Below are positions 1 to 7,210 of a stretch of 21,104 nt of DNA, piece after piece. The notes beneath the pieces were generated by a model. The model was not told where the DNA came from. It saw nothing but the letters and a program-made list of their open reading frames with translations, and searched no databases. Within the stretch, counting starts at the first letter, position 1. Every line of letters starts with the position of its first letter. Origin of the DNA: Oscillospiraceae bacterium (GTDB taxonomy: Bacteria > Bacillota_A > Clostridia > Oscillospirales > Oscillospiraceae); assembly GCA_017408725.1 (NCBI GenBank), contig JAFQUA010000055.1, positions 1 through 21,104 on the forward strand. The letters are read 5' to 3'. Both the position numbers and the translations under genes were made by a program.

Positions 1-96
1 AGCAAATTTACTCAAGAATTTTCGTTGGCTGTTATTCGATATACATCGCTTAAACAATCCATTATAATTGTCCAAGGTGTTTATAGTTCGTCTCAC

Positions 97-141
97 ATTA
101 TTCAATTTACAAGGTACAGGCGCTCACTCGCGGTGAGCCTG
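97..141 (-). other. Leader of probable rRNA operon: early hairpin and boxA-like element
   Basis: Just after the predicted start, the minus-strand transcript can fold a bulged hairpin (117-141; CTCAC/GTGAG core with CAGG/CCTG flank). It is followed at 99-118 by TGTACCTTGTAAATTGAATA, which resembles the boxA region of Firmicute rRNA leaders (TGTTCTTTGAAAACT...). boxA recruits the NusB/NusE antitermination complex. The rest of the leader (1-96) has no coding potential on this strand that I can support. Function is inferred from sequence likeness only. Confidence 0.5.
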
Positions 142-144
142 TTA

Positions 145-173
145 ACAATACCACACACATTCACATTTGTCAA
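145..173 (-). promoter_or_regulatory. Strong sigma-A promoter, probable rRNA operon promoter
   Basis: Read on the minus strand, TTGACA (168-173) and TATTGT (145-150) are separated by exactly 17 bases. A second TTGACA lies at 191-196, exactly 23 bp upstream, in an AT-rich stretch that could act as an UP element. Transcription would start near 138-140 and run out of the left edge of the window. The leader that follows carries a boxA-like sequence. A stable-RNA (16S rRNA) operon is inferred from promoter strength and leader type; the rRNA itself is not in the window. Confidence 0.7.
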
Positions 174-300
174 GAACTTTTTTCGATTCTTGTCAAATTT
201 TTTGTGTTCTGTATGTTTATGACACCGCGCTCAATCAAGCGCTCGATTATTTTAGCAGATGTTTTTTTATATGTCAAGCATTATTTTGTCTTTTTAAGAA

Positions 301-330
301 AAATTTTGGGAGCCTCAAAATGAGGCTCCC
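301..330 (-). terminator. Intrinsic terminator of hpf
   Basis: A perfect 10-bp stem (308-317 with 321-330) and 3-base loop is followed on the minus strand by an A/T stretch with a run of T. It lies 17 bases past the hpf stop codon and separates hpf from the rRNA promoter downstream of it. Confidence 0.85.
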
Positions 331-346
331 GTAATGGTATTACTAC

Positions 347-883
347 TTACTCAGCATCGTCGATCAAGCCGTATCCGCCGTCATTTCTGCGGTACACCAC
401 CGCAAAGGATCCACCATTATCCTGATCGCGGAACGCGAAGAAATTATGCTCCAGCAAGTTCATCTGCAAAACCGCTTCTTCTCGGGTCATAGGCTTGAAG
501 TAGAACTTCTTGATCCGCACGATGCTCAGATCATCTTCTTTTTCCTCCGGAGTGAAAGAGGTTTCCTCGACCGTTCTCTGGAACGCATCCTGACGCAGGC
601 GGCGGGCAAGGCGGGTCTTGTTCTTACGAATCTGACCTTCAATCGTACCGACTGCCGCATCAATGGAAGCGAACATGTCCGATGTGCTCTCATGGGCCCG
701 GAACCAGGTATTTGCACCATGGACAGTCAATTCCACATTGTTCCGGTTTTTTTCTACAGAAAAGACAATTAGTGCTTCCGCATCCTCCTCAAAGTACCGA
801 GCCAGTTTCATAACTTTTTTCTCGGCATAGGCGTGGACATTGCCGGGCAGCTTAACTTTCTTCTCACTAAACTGAAACTTCAT
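347..883 (-). CDS. hpf: Ribosome hibernation promoting factor, long form (HPF/YvyD family)
   Basis: The protein of about 178 residues matches long HPF. The N-terminal S30AE domain (about residues 1-100, starting MKFQFSEKKVKL) binds in the 30S decoding region. The C-terminal domain (about 120-178, with IVRIKKFYFKPM and EEAVLQMNLLEHNFFAFRD) dimerises to pair two 70S ribosomes into an inactive 100S particle in stationary phase. I chose the ATG at 883 because AAAGGAG sits correctly before it and the family begins there; the reading frame stays open nine codons further upstream. It has its own sigma-A promoter (928-956) and its own terminator, so it is probably a single-gene unit. Identification is firm from the two-domain pattern. 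Confidence 0.93.
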   Translation of the reverse strand: MKFQFSEKKVKLPGNVHAYAEKKVMKLARYFEEDAEALIVFSVEKNRNNVELTVHGANTWFRAHESTSDMFASIDAAVGTIEGQIRKNKTRLARRLRQDAFQRTVEETSFTPEEKEDDLSIVRIKKFYFKPMTREEAVLQMNLLEHNFFAFRDQDNGGSFAVVYRRNDGGYGLIDDAE

Positions 884-904
884 ATGCGGCAGCTCCTTTC
901 TTTT

Positions 905-956
905 CACCAATTCTTTGGTGTACTATTATTATACCTTGATTTTGCCGTTTCGGCAA
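905..956 (-). promoter_or_regulatory. hpf promoter with inverted repeats
   Basis: On the minus strand, TTGCCG (951-956) and TATAAT (928-933) are 17 bases apart. The -35 lies inside a perfect 6-bp inverted repeat with a 3-base centre (942-956). A second inverted repeat, CACCAA/TTGGTG (905-920), spans the start of the transcript. Either could be a regulator site or an RNA hairpin; neither matches an operator I know. Confidence 0.7.
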
Positions 957-967
957 GGGGGTAACAC

Positions 968-1507
968 CTACTCTTCTTCAGAATCATCGTCCAGCAACTC
1001 TGCCATAATCAAGCTGTACACATTCTCCGCTTTCTGCTGAAAAAGTTTGCCTAAACGCACTGCCTGCCGCTGGTCTGGAGCAACCAGTTCCAATGTCATC
1101 AGATTTCCCATCTCATCATCCAGCGTCATGAGCACGGAGTAATCACCGCCGGCTCTGGGAACTGTCTGGGTCTTTACAAAGCTGCTGCGGCGGATCTGGC
1201 GATTAAACCGGGCAACCGCATTCTCTGCCCGTTGCTTAACCGTAAAAGCGATGGAATCCTCCGTCAGCGAGCCAGCCTCTCTTCCCTTTTCGGTGATCTC
1301 ATATTTTTCATTTTCCACCTGCTTCAAGTGGCCGGATGCTGCCATCTCCGGAACAGCGGTACATACATCAAAATAACTCAGGCAATCATCCTGATAGCAT
1401 AACTCATAGATTTCCTGCACAGAAAGGGGATAATTGGAACGGGCTGTGACCAGAAGGATCAGCACCTTTACATCCAGCATATCATGAATAAAACCTAGTC
1501 TTTGCAT
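968..1507 (-). CDS. DUF4364 family winged-helix protein
   Basis: About 179 residues. The N-terminal 70 residues (MQRLGFIHDMLDVKVLILL ... YEITEKGREAG) have the winged-helix layout seen in DUF4364 proteins of Clostridia: an opening helix, 'IYELCYQDDCLSYFDV' as the recognition region, then a wing ending in EITEKG. The C-terminal half is predicted alpha/beta and ends in an acidic tail (DDDSEEE). The family is thought to bind DNA, but its role is not established. The start at 1507 is supported by AGAGGTGA upstream and a good promoter at 1527-1554; the frame is open further upstream but would run over the promoter. It is divergent from dpaA and lies before hpf. Confidence 0.8.
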   Translation of the reverse strand: MQRLGFIHDMLDVKVLILLVTARSNYPLSVQEIYELCYQDDCLSYFDVCTAVPEMAASGHLKQVENEKYEITEKGREAGSLTEDSIAFTVKQRAENAVARFNRQIRRSSFVKTQTVPRAGGDYSVLMTLDDEMGNLMTLELVAPDQRQAVRLGKLFQQKAENVYSLIMAELLDDDSEEE

Positions 1508-1526
1508 ACGCTCACCTCTTATTTTT

Positions 1527-1554
1527 ATTATACGCAATACCGCGGAAAAATCAA
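1527..1554 (-). promoter_or_regulatory. Sigma-A promoter of the DUF4364 gene
   Basis: TTGATT (1549-1554) and a consensus TATAAT (1527-1532) are 16 bases apart on the minus strand. The predicted start, about 1520, leaves a leader of only some 13 bases containing little more than the ribosome binding site. Confidence 0.75.
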
Positions 1555-1605
1555 GCACCACGGCAGCTATACACGCATATTCTGGGGTGAAAGGGTGATT
1601 CTTAC

Positions 1606-2373
1606 ATGAATAACACTGTTTTTCATTTTTCCGGCAGCACCGCTGCCCTCCGGCATGCAGAGCAGTATCTGTCTGACCGGGGATATACAATTTCTGCCGA
1701 GCCTACTCACGCTGTAACACATCTTTTGCTCCCCGTTCCCAGCTTTGATCCCGGTGGAATAATCAAAGGCGGCGGACTTTTAGAAGATACCCTTAAGCTT
1801 TTACCGGAGGATGTTACTGTCATTGGCGGCAATCTTCAAAATTCCGCCCTGTCTGCAAAAAATTGCATTGATCTCTTGCAAGACACCTTATATCTAGCTC
1901 AAAACGCAGCCATCACCGCTGACTGTGCCATCCGTATTGCCGGGAATAATCTGCCTGTTGTATTTAACGGATGCCCCATACTGGTCATCGGCTGGGGCAG
2001 AATCGGCAAATGCCTTGCCTGCAAGCTGAAAGCCATGGGTGCCGACGTGACGGTTGCCGCCAGAAAGGAAACTGACCGTGGGGTCGCGCTGTCACTGGGC
2101 TTCCATGTTCGGGATACAGCAAAGCTGAATTTTGGATTATCTCACTACAGAGTGATCTACAACACCGTCCCCTCCCTTGTTCTGGATGCAGCCCAAACGG
2201 CACTTTGCCGCAGTGATTGCATTAAGATCGATCTCGCCTCCAAACAGGGAATCTTTGACGATACCGTGATCTGGGCCAGAGGGCTTCCCAACCGGGATGC
2301 TCCGGAATCCTCCGGCATTTTGATCGCACGGTCTGTTCTTCGAATACTATCTGGAAAGGAGGATTTATCATGA
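1606..2373 (+). CDS. dpaA: Dipicolinate synthase subunit A
   Basis: DpaA (SpoVFA) works with DpaB in the mother cell to make dipicolinic acid from the lysine-pathway intermediate 4-hydroxy-tetrahydrodipicolinate; the product loads the spore core with calcium. A Rossmann NAD(P)-binding segment is visible at about residues 120-152, with GWGRIG at 129-134 preceded by the strand CPILVI. At 255 residues it is somewhat shorter than the nearly 300-residue Bacillus form, mainly at the N-terminus. AAAGGGTGA precedes the ATG. The stop overlaps the dpaB start by four bases (ATGA), so the two are coupled. Upstream, CATATTCT (1576-1583) with AC 17 bases before it resembles a mother-cell sigma-K/sigma-E promoter, but the match is too short to rely on. 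Confidence 0.9.
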   Translation: MNNTVFHFSGSTAALRHAEQYLSDRGYTISAEPTHAVTHLLLPVPSFDPGGIIKGGGLLEDTLKLLPEDVTVIGGNLQNSALSAKNCIDLLQDTLYLAQNAAITADCAIRIAGNNLPVVFNGCPILVIGWGRIGKCLACKLKAMGADVTVAARKETDRGVALSLGFHVRDTAKLNFGLSHYRVIYNTVPSLVLDAAQTALCRSDCIKIDLASKQGIFDDTVIWARGLPNRDAPESSGILIARSVLRILSGKEDLS

Positions 2374-2930
2374 ACATTGGTTTTGCCATGTGCGGATCCT
2401 TCTGCACATTCTCGCAGGTATTTCCCATTATGGAAGCACTGGCAAAAGAACACACTTTGATCCCCATCTTCTCGCCGGTTTCCTATATTACAGACACCCG
2501 TTTCGGTACTGCCGCAGAGCATCTTCGCAGGGTTGCGGATATTTGCGGCAAAGAACCGCTGCACACCATTGCGCAGGTAGAACCCATTGGCCCCAAAAAG
2601 CTGCTGGACGCACTGATCATCGCGCCTTGCACCGGAAATACGCTGGCAAAACTGGCCCACTCCATCGCGGACACCTCCGTTACCATGGCTGTAAAAAGTC
2701 ATTTACGCAACGGCAGACCGGTAATCATCGCTGTTTCCACCAACGACGCACTGGCCGGAGCAGCTGAGAATATTGGAAAACTCCTTGCCAGAAAGAATTA
2801 CTACTTCGTTCCCTTCGGGCAGGATGATGCGCAGAAAAAACCGACCAGCATGGTTGCCGATTTCACAAAAATTCCGGAAGCGCTGGATGCCGCTCTGGCA
2901 GGCCAGCAGCTGCAGCCTATATTATTATAG
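2370..2930 (+). CDS. dpaB: Dipicolinate synthase subunit B (flavoprotein)
   Basis: 186 residues, the usual size for DpaB (SpoVFB), a member of the flavoprotein/decarboxylase fold that binds FMN. The opening strand and turn 'GFAMCGSFCTFSQVF', the segment APCTGNTLAKLAHSIAD (about 90-106) and the end motif KPTSMVAD are typical. It forms the synthase with DpaA. It starts inside the last codons of dpaA by an ATGA overlap, with AAAGGAGG just before. A hairpin follows the stop and separates it from the convergent sanA-like gene. Confidence 0.92.
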   Translation: MNIGFAMCGSFCTFSQVFPIMEALAKEHTLIPIFSPVSYITDTRFGTAAEHLRRVADICGKEPLHTIAQVEPIGPKKLLDALIIAPCTGNTLAKLAHSIADTSVTMAVKSHLRNGRPVIIAVSTNDALAGAAENIGKLLARKNYYFVPFGQDDAQKKPTSMVADFTKIPEALDAALAGQQLQPILL

Positions 2931-2935
2931 TAAAA

Positions 2936-2959
2936 CGCCACTCCCAAAAAGGAGTGGCG
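2936..2959. terminator. Bidirectional terminator between dpaB and the SanA-like gene
   Basis: Nine perfect base pairs (2936-2944 with 2951-2959) around a CAAAAA loop lie between two convergent genes. The minus-strand side is followed by TTTTA and the plus-strand side by a weaker GCTTTATT tract, so it serves the leftward gene better. Confidence 0.75.
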
Positions 2960-2964
2960 CTGCT

Positions 2965-3678
2965 TTATTCAAAGTCCGAATTATCATCATGGGTAAGGTC
3001 GCCGCTGCCGCTGATAGGAATGGTTTCCCCCAGATAAGTAGGCTCCGGCCGAAAAATGGTCATAGCAAAATCCTTGACCCGGGCCAGAATTTCCCGCAGA
3101 TCCCGGGCTGTCTGTCCCACATAGCCCCGGTAATCCGAACTCACACCGTAAGCCTCAATTCCCAGAGCCTGGGCTACATACAGTGATCGGTACAGGTGAT
3201 ACTCCTGGGTAACAACAAGGATCTTATCCGCGCCAAAGATCTCTTTTGCGCGGTACATAGTCTCATAGGTAGAAAAACCGGCATGATCCATGAACACATC
3301 CGCAGAGGAAATCCCTGCATCCACCGCGTACTGCTTCATGGAGTCCACTTCATCGTAATTTTCTCTGCCGTGGTCACCGCTCATCAGCAATTTCGGCGCA
3401 GCACCCAGATCATAGAGGGCTACGCCTCTCCTCAGCCGATCCTCCAGCATAGCGCTGGGAGTTCCGTCGTCATAGACCTTACATCCCAGTACCACAATGC
3501 AGTCCACATCCCGAAGCGATGATGCCTGCTCTTCGGTCAGAATGTGATCGCGGACGCTGTATCTGACCCACGCATCAATGCCGAACAGTGTTCCCACTCC
3601 CAGAACACCCAGAGCGAGAATCACGATCAGAGTTATCTTCAAACCTTTGGGGAATTTTACTTTCTCTTTCTGTTTCAT
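2965..3678 (-). CDS. SanA/YdcF-type membrane protein (DUF218)
   Basis: 237 residues. A basic N-terminus and one transmembrane segment (about 13-35) are followed by an extracytoplasmic DUF218 domain. The domain shows its usual marks: DCIVVLGCKVYDDGTPSAMLEDRL, LLMSGDHGREN, STYETM and 'VVTQEYHLYRSLYVAQALGI'. E. coli SanA supports envelope barrier function and YdcF binds SAM; the exact reaction is unknown. It lies 20 bases after nadE with the site TGGAG before its ATG, so it is probably co-transcribed with nadE. Confidence 0.82.
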   Translation of the reverse strand: MKQKEKVKFPKGLKITLIVILALGVLGVGTLFGIDAWVRYSVRDHILTEEQASSLRDVDCIVVLGCKVYDDGTPSAMLEDRLRRGVALYDLGAAPKLLMSGDHGRENYDEVDSMKQYAVDAGISSADVFMDHAGFSTYETMYRAKEIFGADKILVVTQEYHLYRSLYVAQALGIEAYGVSSDYRGYVGQTARDLREILARVKDFAMTIFRPEPTYLGETIPISGSGDLTHDDNSDFE

Positions 3679-3698
3679 TGCTTTTCTCCACTGGTCGG

Positions 3699-5636
3699 TT
3701 ACAGAGCTTCTATTTCCTCCAGCCAGATCGTTGCGCTGGCATCACTGGGCATATGCCAGTCTCCTCTGGGGCCAAGGCCCACCGTTCCTACCTTAACGCC
3801 GTCGGGCATGCAGTTTCGCTTAAACTGCTGGGTAAAGAACCGGCGGTAGAAATTTTTCAGCCACTTTTTGATGGTTTCCGCATCAAAATCATCCCGGAAC
3901 GTCCGGCAGGCAAGGGTATAGATCTTGGTGGGCGTAAAGCCAAAGCGCAGCACATGATACAAGAAGAAATCATGCAGAGCATAAGGACCTACCAGATCCT
4001 CCGTCTGCTGGCTGATCTTGCCTTGCGCATCCGGCGGCAGAAGCTCGGGGCTGATGGGCGTATCCAGAATGTCCATCAACACCGCCTTGGAGGCGGCAAA
4101 ATGAGCATCTTCGGCGACTGTTTCGATGATCCAGCGAATCAGCGTCTTGGGCACGGTACCGTTGACGCCGTACATACTCATATGATCGCCGTTATAAGTG
4201 CACCAGCCCAGTGCCAACTCAGAAAGATCACCGGTGCCCACCACAATGCCATTTACGATACTGGCATAGTCCATCAGAATCTGGGTCCGTTCTCTTGCCT
4301 GAGAATTTTCGTAAGTGCCGTTGTGGACGGAAGCATCGTGACCGATGTCCGCGAAATGCCCCGTCACCGCATTCTTGATGCTGATCTCCTTGGCATTGAT
4401 GCCCAGTGTTCGCATTAGTTCCCAGGAATTCTGGTAGGTACGGTCAGAAGTGCCGAAGCAGGGCATGGTCACGCCATAAACATCCGTCGCCGGCCGTCCA
4501 AGCTGGCGCGTGGCCTCTACCGCCACCAAAAGAGCCAGCGTAGAATCCAGTCCACCGGAGATGCCGATGACCGCGTTGCTGCCGATGGTGGCAAGCCGTT
4601 GCTTGAGACCCGTTACCTGAAGCTGGAAGATCTCCCGGCAGCGCAGGGTGCGTTTTTCCTTTTCAGAAGGAACAAAGGCGAGCTTTCGCAGAGGATACAA
4701 GCTGCCGTCGGAGCGAAGGCTTCCCTTTCCCAGCATCGGCTCGATCAAATATTCACGGGAACCAAATTTGGTGGCAGCATAGCGGAATGTGCTGTTTTTC
4801 AGTCGATCTGCCTTGACTCTTCCCAGATCGCAGTCCTGCACCAGAAGATAATCCGTATCCGCAACATTATTGTTCTGACAGAGGACCCTGCCGTTTTCCG
4901 CAATCACGCTGTGTCCGGAACACACAAGATCCGAGGTAGACTCCGTGTAACCGGCAGAGCAATATGCATAGATACAGTTGCAGGCAGAGGACTGATACTT
5001 TACAAGATCGTTTCTGGCTTCCCGCTTGCCGGCAAGCTCATTGGCGGCGGACAAATTGACGATCACATTGGCACCGTTCAGCGCAAGCAGTGACGATGCC
5101 GGAATGGGCGCGTTCAGATCCTCACAGATCTCAACACCCAGAACCGCTCCCTCGCCCAGTTCGATCAGCAGATCGGTTCCCAGAGAGCAGAAGCCCAGCT
5201 CTTCATAGCCGAACACATTTAATCCCGCCGCAGTCTCCTGCAGATCGTCACCGGAAATGAACCAGCGGCCCTCATTACCGGAAAGATAGGTCTTGGGCAC
5301 GATGCCCCGGATGCCGCCACCCGAAAGCACTACCGCGCAGTTGAGGAGCTTGGCGTTGAGCAGGATGGGCATGCCCACCACAACCGTCATCTTGGGATGC
5401 TCCGCTGTGCAGGCGATGATCCTGCGCAATTCTTCTTTGGCTGCATTCCACAGCGTATCCTGCAAAAACAGATCGCCGCAGGTATAGCCCGTCAGCGCCA
5501 GCTCCGGGAATACCAGCAGATCCACATTCTGCGCATCTGCTTTTACAATATAATTACATATATCCTCCGCATTTTTACGGACATCTCCCGGCTTCACCGC
5601 AGGTACGGCACAGGCGATGCGAATAAAATCCAGCAT
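3699..5636 (-). CDS. nadE: Glutamine-dependent NAD+ synthetase
   Basis: 645 residues, the size of the two-domain enzyme that turns nicotinic acid adenine dinucleotide, ATP and glutamine into NAD+. The N-terminal nitrilase-fold glutaminase (about 1-300) has the catalytic triad E45 (FPELALTGY), K115 (VPKTYL) and C171 (GVEICEDL). The C-terminal synthetase (about 325-645) has the ATP pyrophosphatase loop SGGLDS at 360-365 and the later conserved GTGDLSELALGW. GGAGGG precedes the ATG. It is followed by the SanA-like gene and has its own promoter. With its own glutaminase domain it does not need free ammonia. Confidence 0.96.
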   Translation of the reverse strand: MLDFIRIACAVPAVKPGDVRKNAEDICNYIVKADAQNVDLLVFPELALTGYTCGDLFLQDTLWNAAKEELRRIIACTAEHPKMTVVVGMPILLNAKLLNCAVVLSGGGIRGIVPKTYLSGNEGRWFISGDDLQETAAGLNVFGYEELGFCSLGTDLLIELGEGAVLGVEICEDLNAPIPASSLLALNGANVIVNLSAANELAGKREARNDLVKYQSSACNCIYAYCSAGYTESTSDLVCSGHSVIAENGRVLCQNNNVADTDYLLVQDCDLGRVKADRLKNSTFRYAATKFGSREYLIEPMLGKGSLRSDGSLYPLRKLAFVPSEKEKRTLRCREIFQLQVTGLKQRLATIGSNAVIGISGGLDSTLALLVAVEATRQLGRPATDVYGVTMPCFGTSDRTYQNSWELMRTLGINAKEISIKNAVTGHFADIGHDASVHNGTYENSQARERTQILMDYASIVNGIVVGTGDLSELALGWCTYNGDHMSMYGVNGTVPKTLIRWIIETVAEDAHFAASKAVLMDILDTPISPELLPPDAQGKISQQTEDLVGPYALHDFFLYHVLRFGFTPTKIYTLACRTFRDDFDAETIKKWLKNFYRRFFTQQFKRNCMPDGVKVGTVGLGPRGDWHMPSDASATIWLEEIEAL

Positions 5637-5668
5637 AGGGATCCCTCCAGAGCGTATTTATATATAGT

Positions 5669-5697
5669 ATCATAACACCATTGTGCACGAAATGCAA
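5669..5697 (-). promoter_or_regulatory. Sigma-A promoter of the nadE operon
   Basis: TTGCAT (5692-5697) and TATGAT (5669-5674) are 17 bases apart on the minus strand, about 30 bases before the nadE start codon. Confidence 0.7.
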
Positions 5698-5700
5698 AGA

Positions 5701-5738
5701 GAATATAAAAGGAACGGCAAATTTCTTTGCCGTTCCTT
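5701..5738 (-). terminator. Intrinsic terminator of metK
   Basis: A 13-bp perfect stem (5709-5721 with 5726-5738), loop of four, followed on the minus strand by TTTATATTC. It ends the metK transcript just before the nadE promoter. Confidence 0.85.
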
Positions 5739-5745
5739 ATTGATT

Positions 5746-6894
5746 TTAGATTTTCGCTAATTCTTTGAGCTTTTGTGCCAAATCTGTCTGTTCCCAGGGC
5801 CGGTCAGCAACACCAAAATGTCCCTCGGCAGCAGTGGGTGCGTAGATGGGACGGCGCAGATCCAGCTTGCGGATAATGCCCGCAGGGGTCAGATCTACAG
5901 TAGCTCGCAGAAACTCCGTCATCTTCTCATCAGAAATCACGCCGGTGCCGTAGCTGTCTACCCGCAGGGAAACGGGCTGGGCAACGCCGATGGCGTAAGC
6001 AATCTGCACCTGCACCTGGGTAGCAAGTCCGGCAGCAACCAGATTCTTTGCCATATAGCGGGCCATGTAAGCACCGCTGCGGTCCACCTTGGTGGGATCC
6101 TTGCCGGAGAAAGCGCCGCCGCCGTGGGAGAAATAACCACCGTAAGTATCCACGATAATCTTACGGCCGGTCAGACCCGTATCACCGTTAGGGCCGCCTA
6201 TGACAAAGTTGCCGGTGGGATTGATATGGATATGAGCAACATTAGCAATGTCAAAGCCGTACTTTTTCAGCACGGGGGCAATGACCCCCTCCCGGACATA
6301 GCGGCGCAGCTCGCCGATCTCAAAATCCGCGCTGTGCATAATGGATACGACCACGGTATCGATGCCCACCACATTACCGGCCTCGTCATACTCAACGGAG
6401 ACCTGAGTCTTGCCGTCGGCGCGGAGCAGATCGTTGCTGTGGACACATTCGGTCAGCCGGTTGGCAAGGGCGCGGCTCAGTGCCACAGGCAGGGGCATCA
6501 GCTCGGGAGTCTGGGTACAGGCACCGCCAAACATCATGCCCTGATCGCCGGCACCACCCACTTCATCGTTGGTGCCGAGGGCAATATCGGCAGACTGGGT
6601 GTGGATGCGGCACTGAATTTCAACAGTATCGGCATCAAAGCCGTCACCGGGATACACATAGCCAATCTCACGGATGGCTTCTCTGGCAACCGCGGCATAA
6701 TCGACCACTGCCTTGGTGGTGATCTCACCGCAGATCAGGCAGAAGTCGGTTGTGACCATGGTCTCGCAGGCCACACGGGAGCCGGCATCCTGCTGGAGGC
6801 AGGCATCCAGAATCGCGTCAGAAATAGAGTCCGCCACCTTATCGGGGTGGCCGTTGGTTACGCATTCGGAAGTAAACAGTCTTTTTTCCATCAT
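5746..6894 (-). CDS. metK: S-adenosylmethionine synthetase
   Basis: 382 residues, full length. The enzyme joins methionine and ATP to give SAM, the cell's methyl donor. The family signatures are present: GHPDK at 15-19, [10 protein letters not shown] in the first third, and the glycine-rich loop [16 protein letters not shown]. The ORF opens with two ATG codons (6894 and 6891); AAAGGAA stands before both, and either could be used. The gene sits alone between its own terminator and a SAM-I riboswitch, so it is shut down by its own product. Confidence 0.97.
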   Translation of the reverse strand: MMEKRLFTSECVTNGHPDKVADSISDAILDACLQQDAGSRVACETMVTTDFCLICGEITTKAVVDYAAVAREAIREIGYVYPGDGFDADTVEIQCRIHTQSADIALGTNDEVGGAGDQGMMFGGACTQTPELMPLPVALSRALANRLTECVHSNDLLRADGKTQVSVEYDEAGNVVGIDTVVVSIMHSADFEIGELRRYVREGVIAPVLKKYGFDIANVAHIHINPTGNFVIGGPNGDTGLTGRKIIVDTYGGYFSHGGGAFSGKDPTKVDRSGAYMARYMAKNLVAAGLATQVQVQIAYAIGVAQPVSLRVDSYGTGVISDEKMTEFLRATVDLTPAGIIRKLDLRRPIYAPTAAEGHFGVADRPWEQTDLAQKLKELAKI

Positions 6895-6916
6895 TTTTGA
6901 TTCCTTTCTTTGTCCT

Positions 6917-6953
6917 AAAAATCAAAAACCGCACACCGAAGACTCGATGTGCG
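6917..6953 (-). terminator. Regulated terminator of the metK SAM riboswitch
   Basis: On the minus strand a 10-bp stem with one wobble pair (6944-6953 with 6930-6939, loop 6940-6943) is followed by TTTTTGATTTTT. Its 5' half (6939-6948) can instead pair with 6958-6967 to make an antiterminator, so formation depends on the aptamer upstream. Confidence 0.85.
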
Positions 6954-6964
6954 TTATATCGAAT

Positions 6965-7059
6965 CCTCATCTTTCGTTGCCGCCGGATTTGGCACCAACA
7001 TCCTTTCGGACAGGTTGCCGGGTTTCATCGGGCCGTTCCCTCCACCGCTCTTGATAAGG
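6965..7059 (-). ncRNA. SAM-I (S-box) riboswitch aptamer
   Basis: The minus strand carries the S-box consensus in order: P1 5' strand CCTTATC (7053-7059), the core AAGAGCGGTGGAGGGA, then GGCCCGATGAAACCCGGCAA (7015-7034), GGTGCCAAATCC (6985-6996) and P1 3' strand GATGAGG (6965-6971). P1 pairs over seven bases with one wobble. With SAM bound, P1 holds the 3' strand, the antiterminator cannot form, and the terminator at 6917-6953 stops transcription before metK. Without SAM, AGGATTCGAT (6958-6967) pairs with ATCGAGTCTT (6939-6948) and transcription continues. Confidence 0.95.
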
Positions 7060-7078
7060 CTGTATGCAGTTCGCATAT

Positions 7079-7106
7079 ATTCTACATATTTTTCAAGATT
7101 TGTCAA
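7079..7106 (-). promoter_or_regulatory. Sigma-A promoter of the metK leader
   Basis: A consensus TTGACA (7101-7106) and TAGAAT (7079-7084), 16 bases apart on the minus strand, place the transcript start near 7072, a few bases before the riboswitch. Confidence 0.75.
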
Positions 7107-7151
7107 GTACCTTTTCCTATTTTTTCTCCGATTTTATTTACAATTCTGTGA

Positions 7152-7180
7152 TAGACTTTTTCTGGAAATACTGATAAAAT
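7152..7180 (+). promoter_or_regulatory. Probable promoter of the rhomboid-like gene
   Basis: TAGACT (7152-7157) and TAAAAT (7175-7180) are 17 bases apart, about 30 bases before the ATG at 7211. The -35 matches only four of six consensus bases. Confidence 0.5.
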
Positions 7181-7210
7181 AGTAAAAGCTTTACCAAGGA
7201 GTTGAGGTTC

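Noticed and set aside
25..222. Plus-strand 65-codon frame in the left AT-rich region
   Set aside because: Starts at TTG without a ribosome site and runs through the minus-strand promoter and leader, which explain this DNA better.
942..956. TTGCCG/CGGCAA hairpin as a terminator for the DUF4364 gene
   Set aside because: The minus strand after it has no T run; it overlaps the hpf -35 box and is more likely an operator or chance dyad.
3588..4418. Plus-strand open frame of 276 codons opposite nadE
   Set aside because: Overlaps nadE and the SanA-like gene in antisense; no ribosome site or family match.
5773..6900. Plus-strand open frame of 375 codons opposite metK
   Set aside because: Antisense shadow of metK; it would start inside the metK terminator region and has no recognisable domain.
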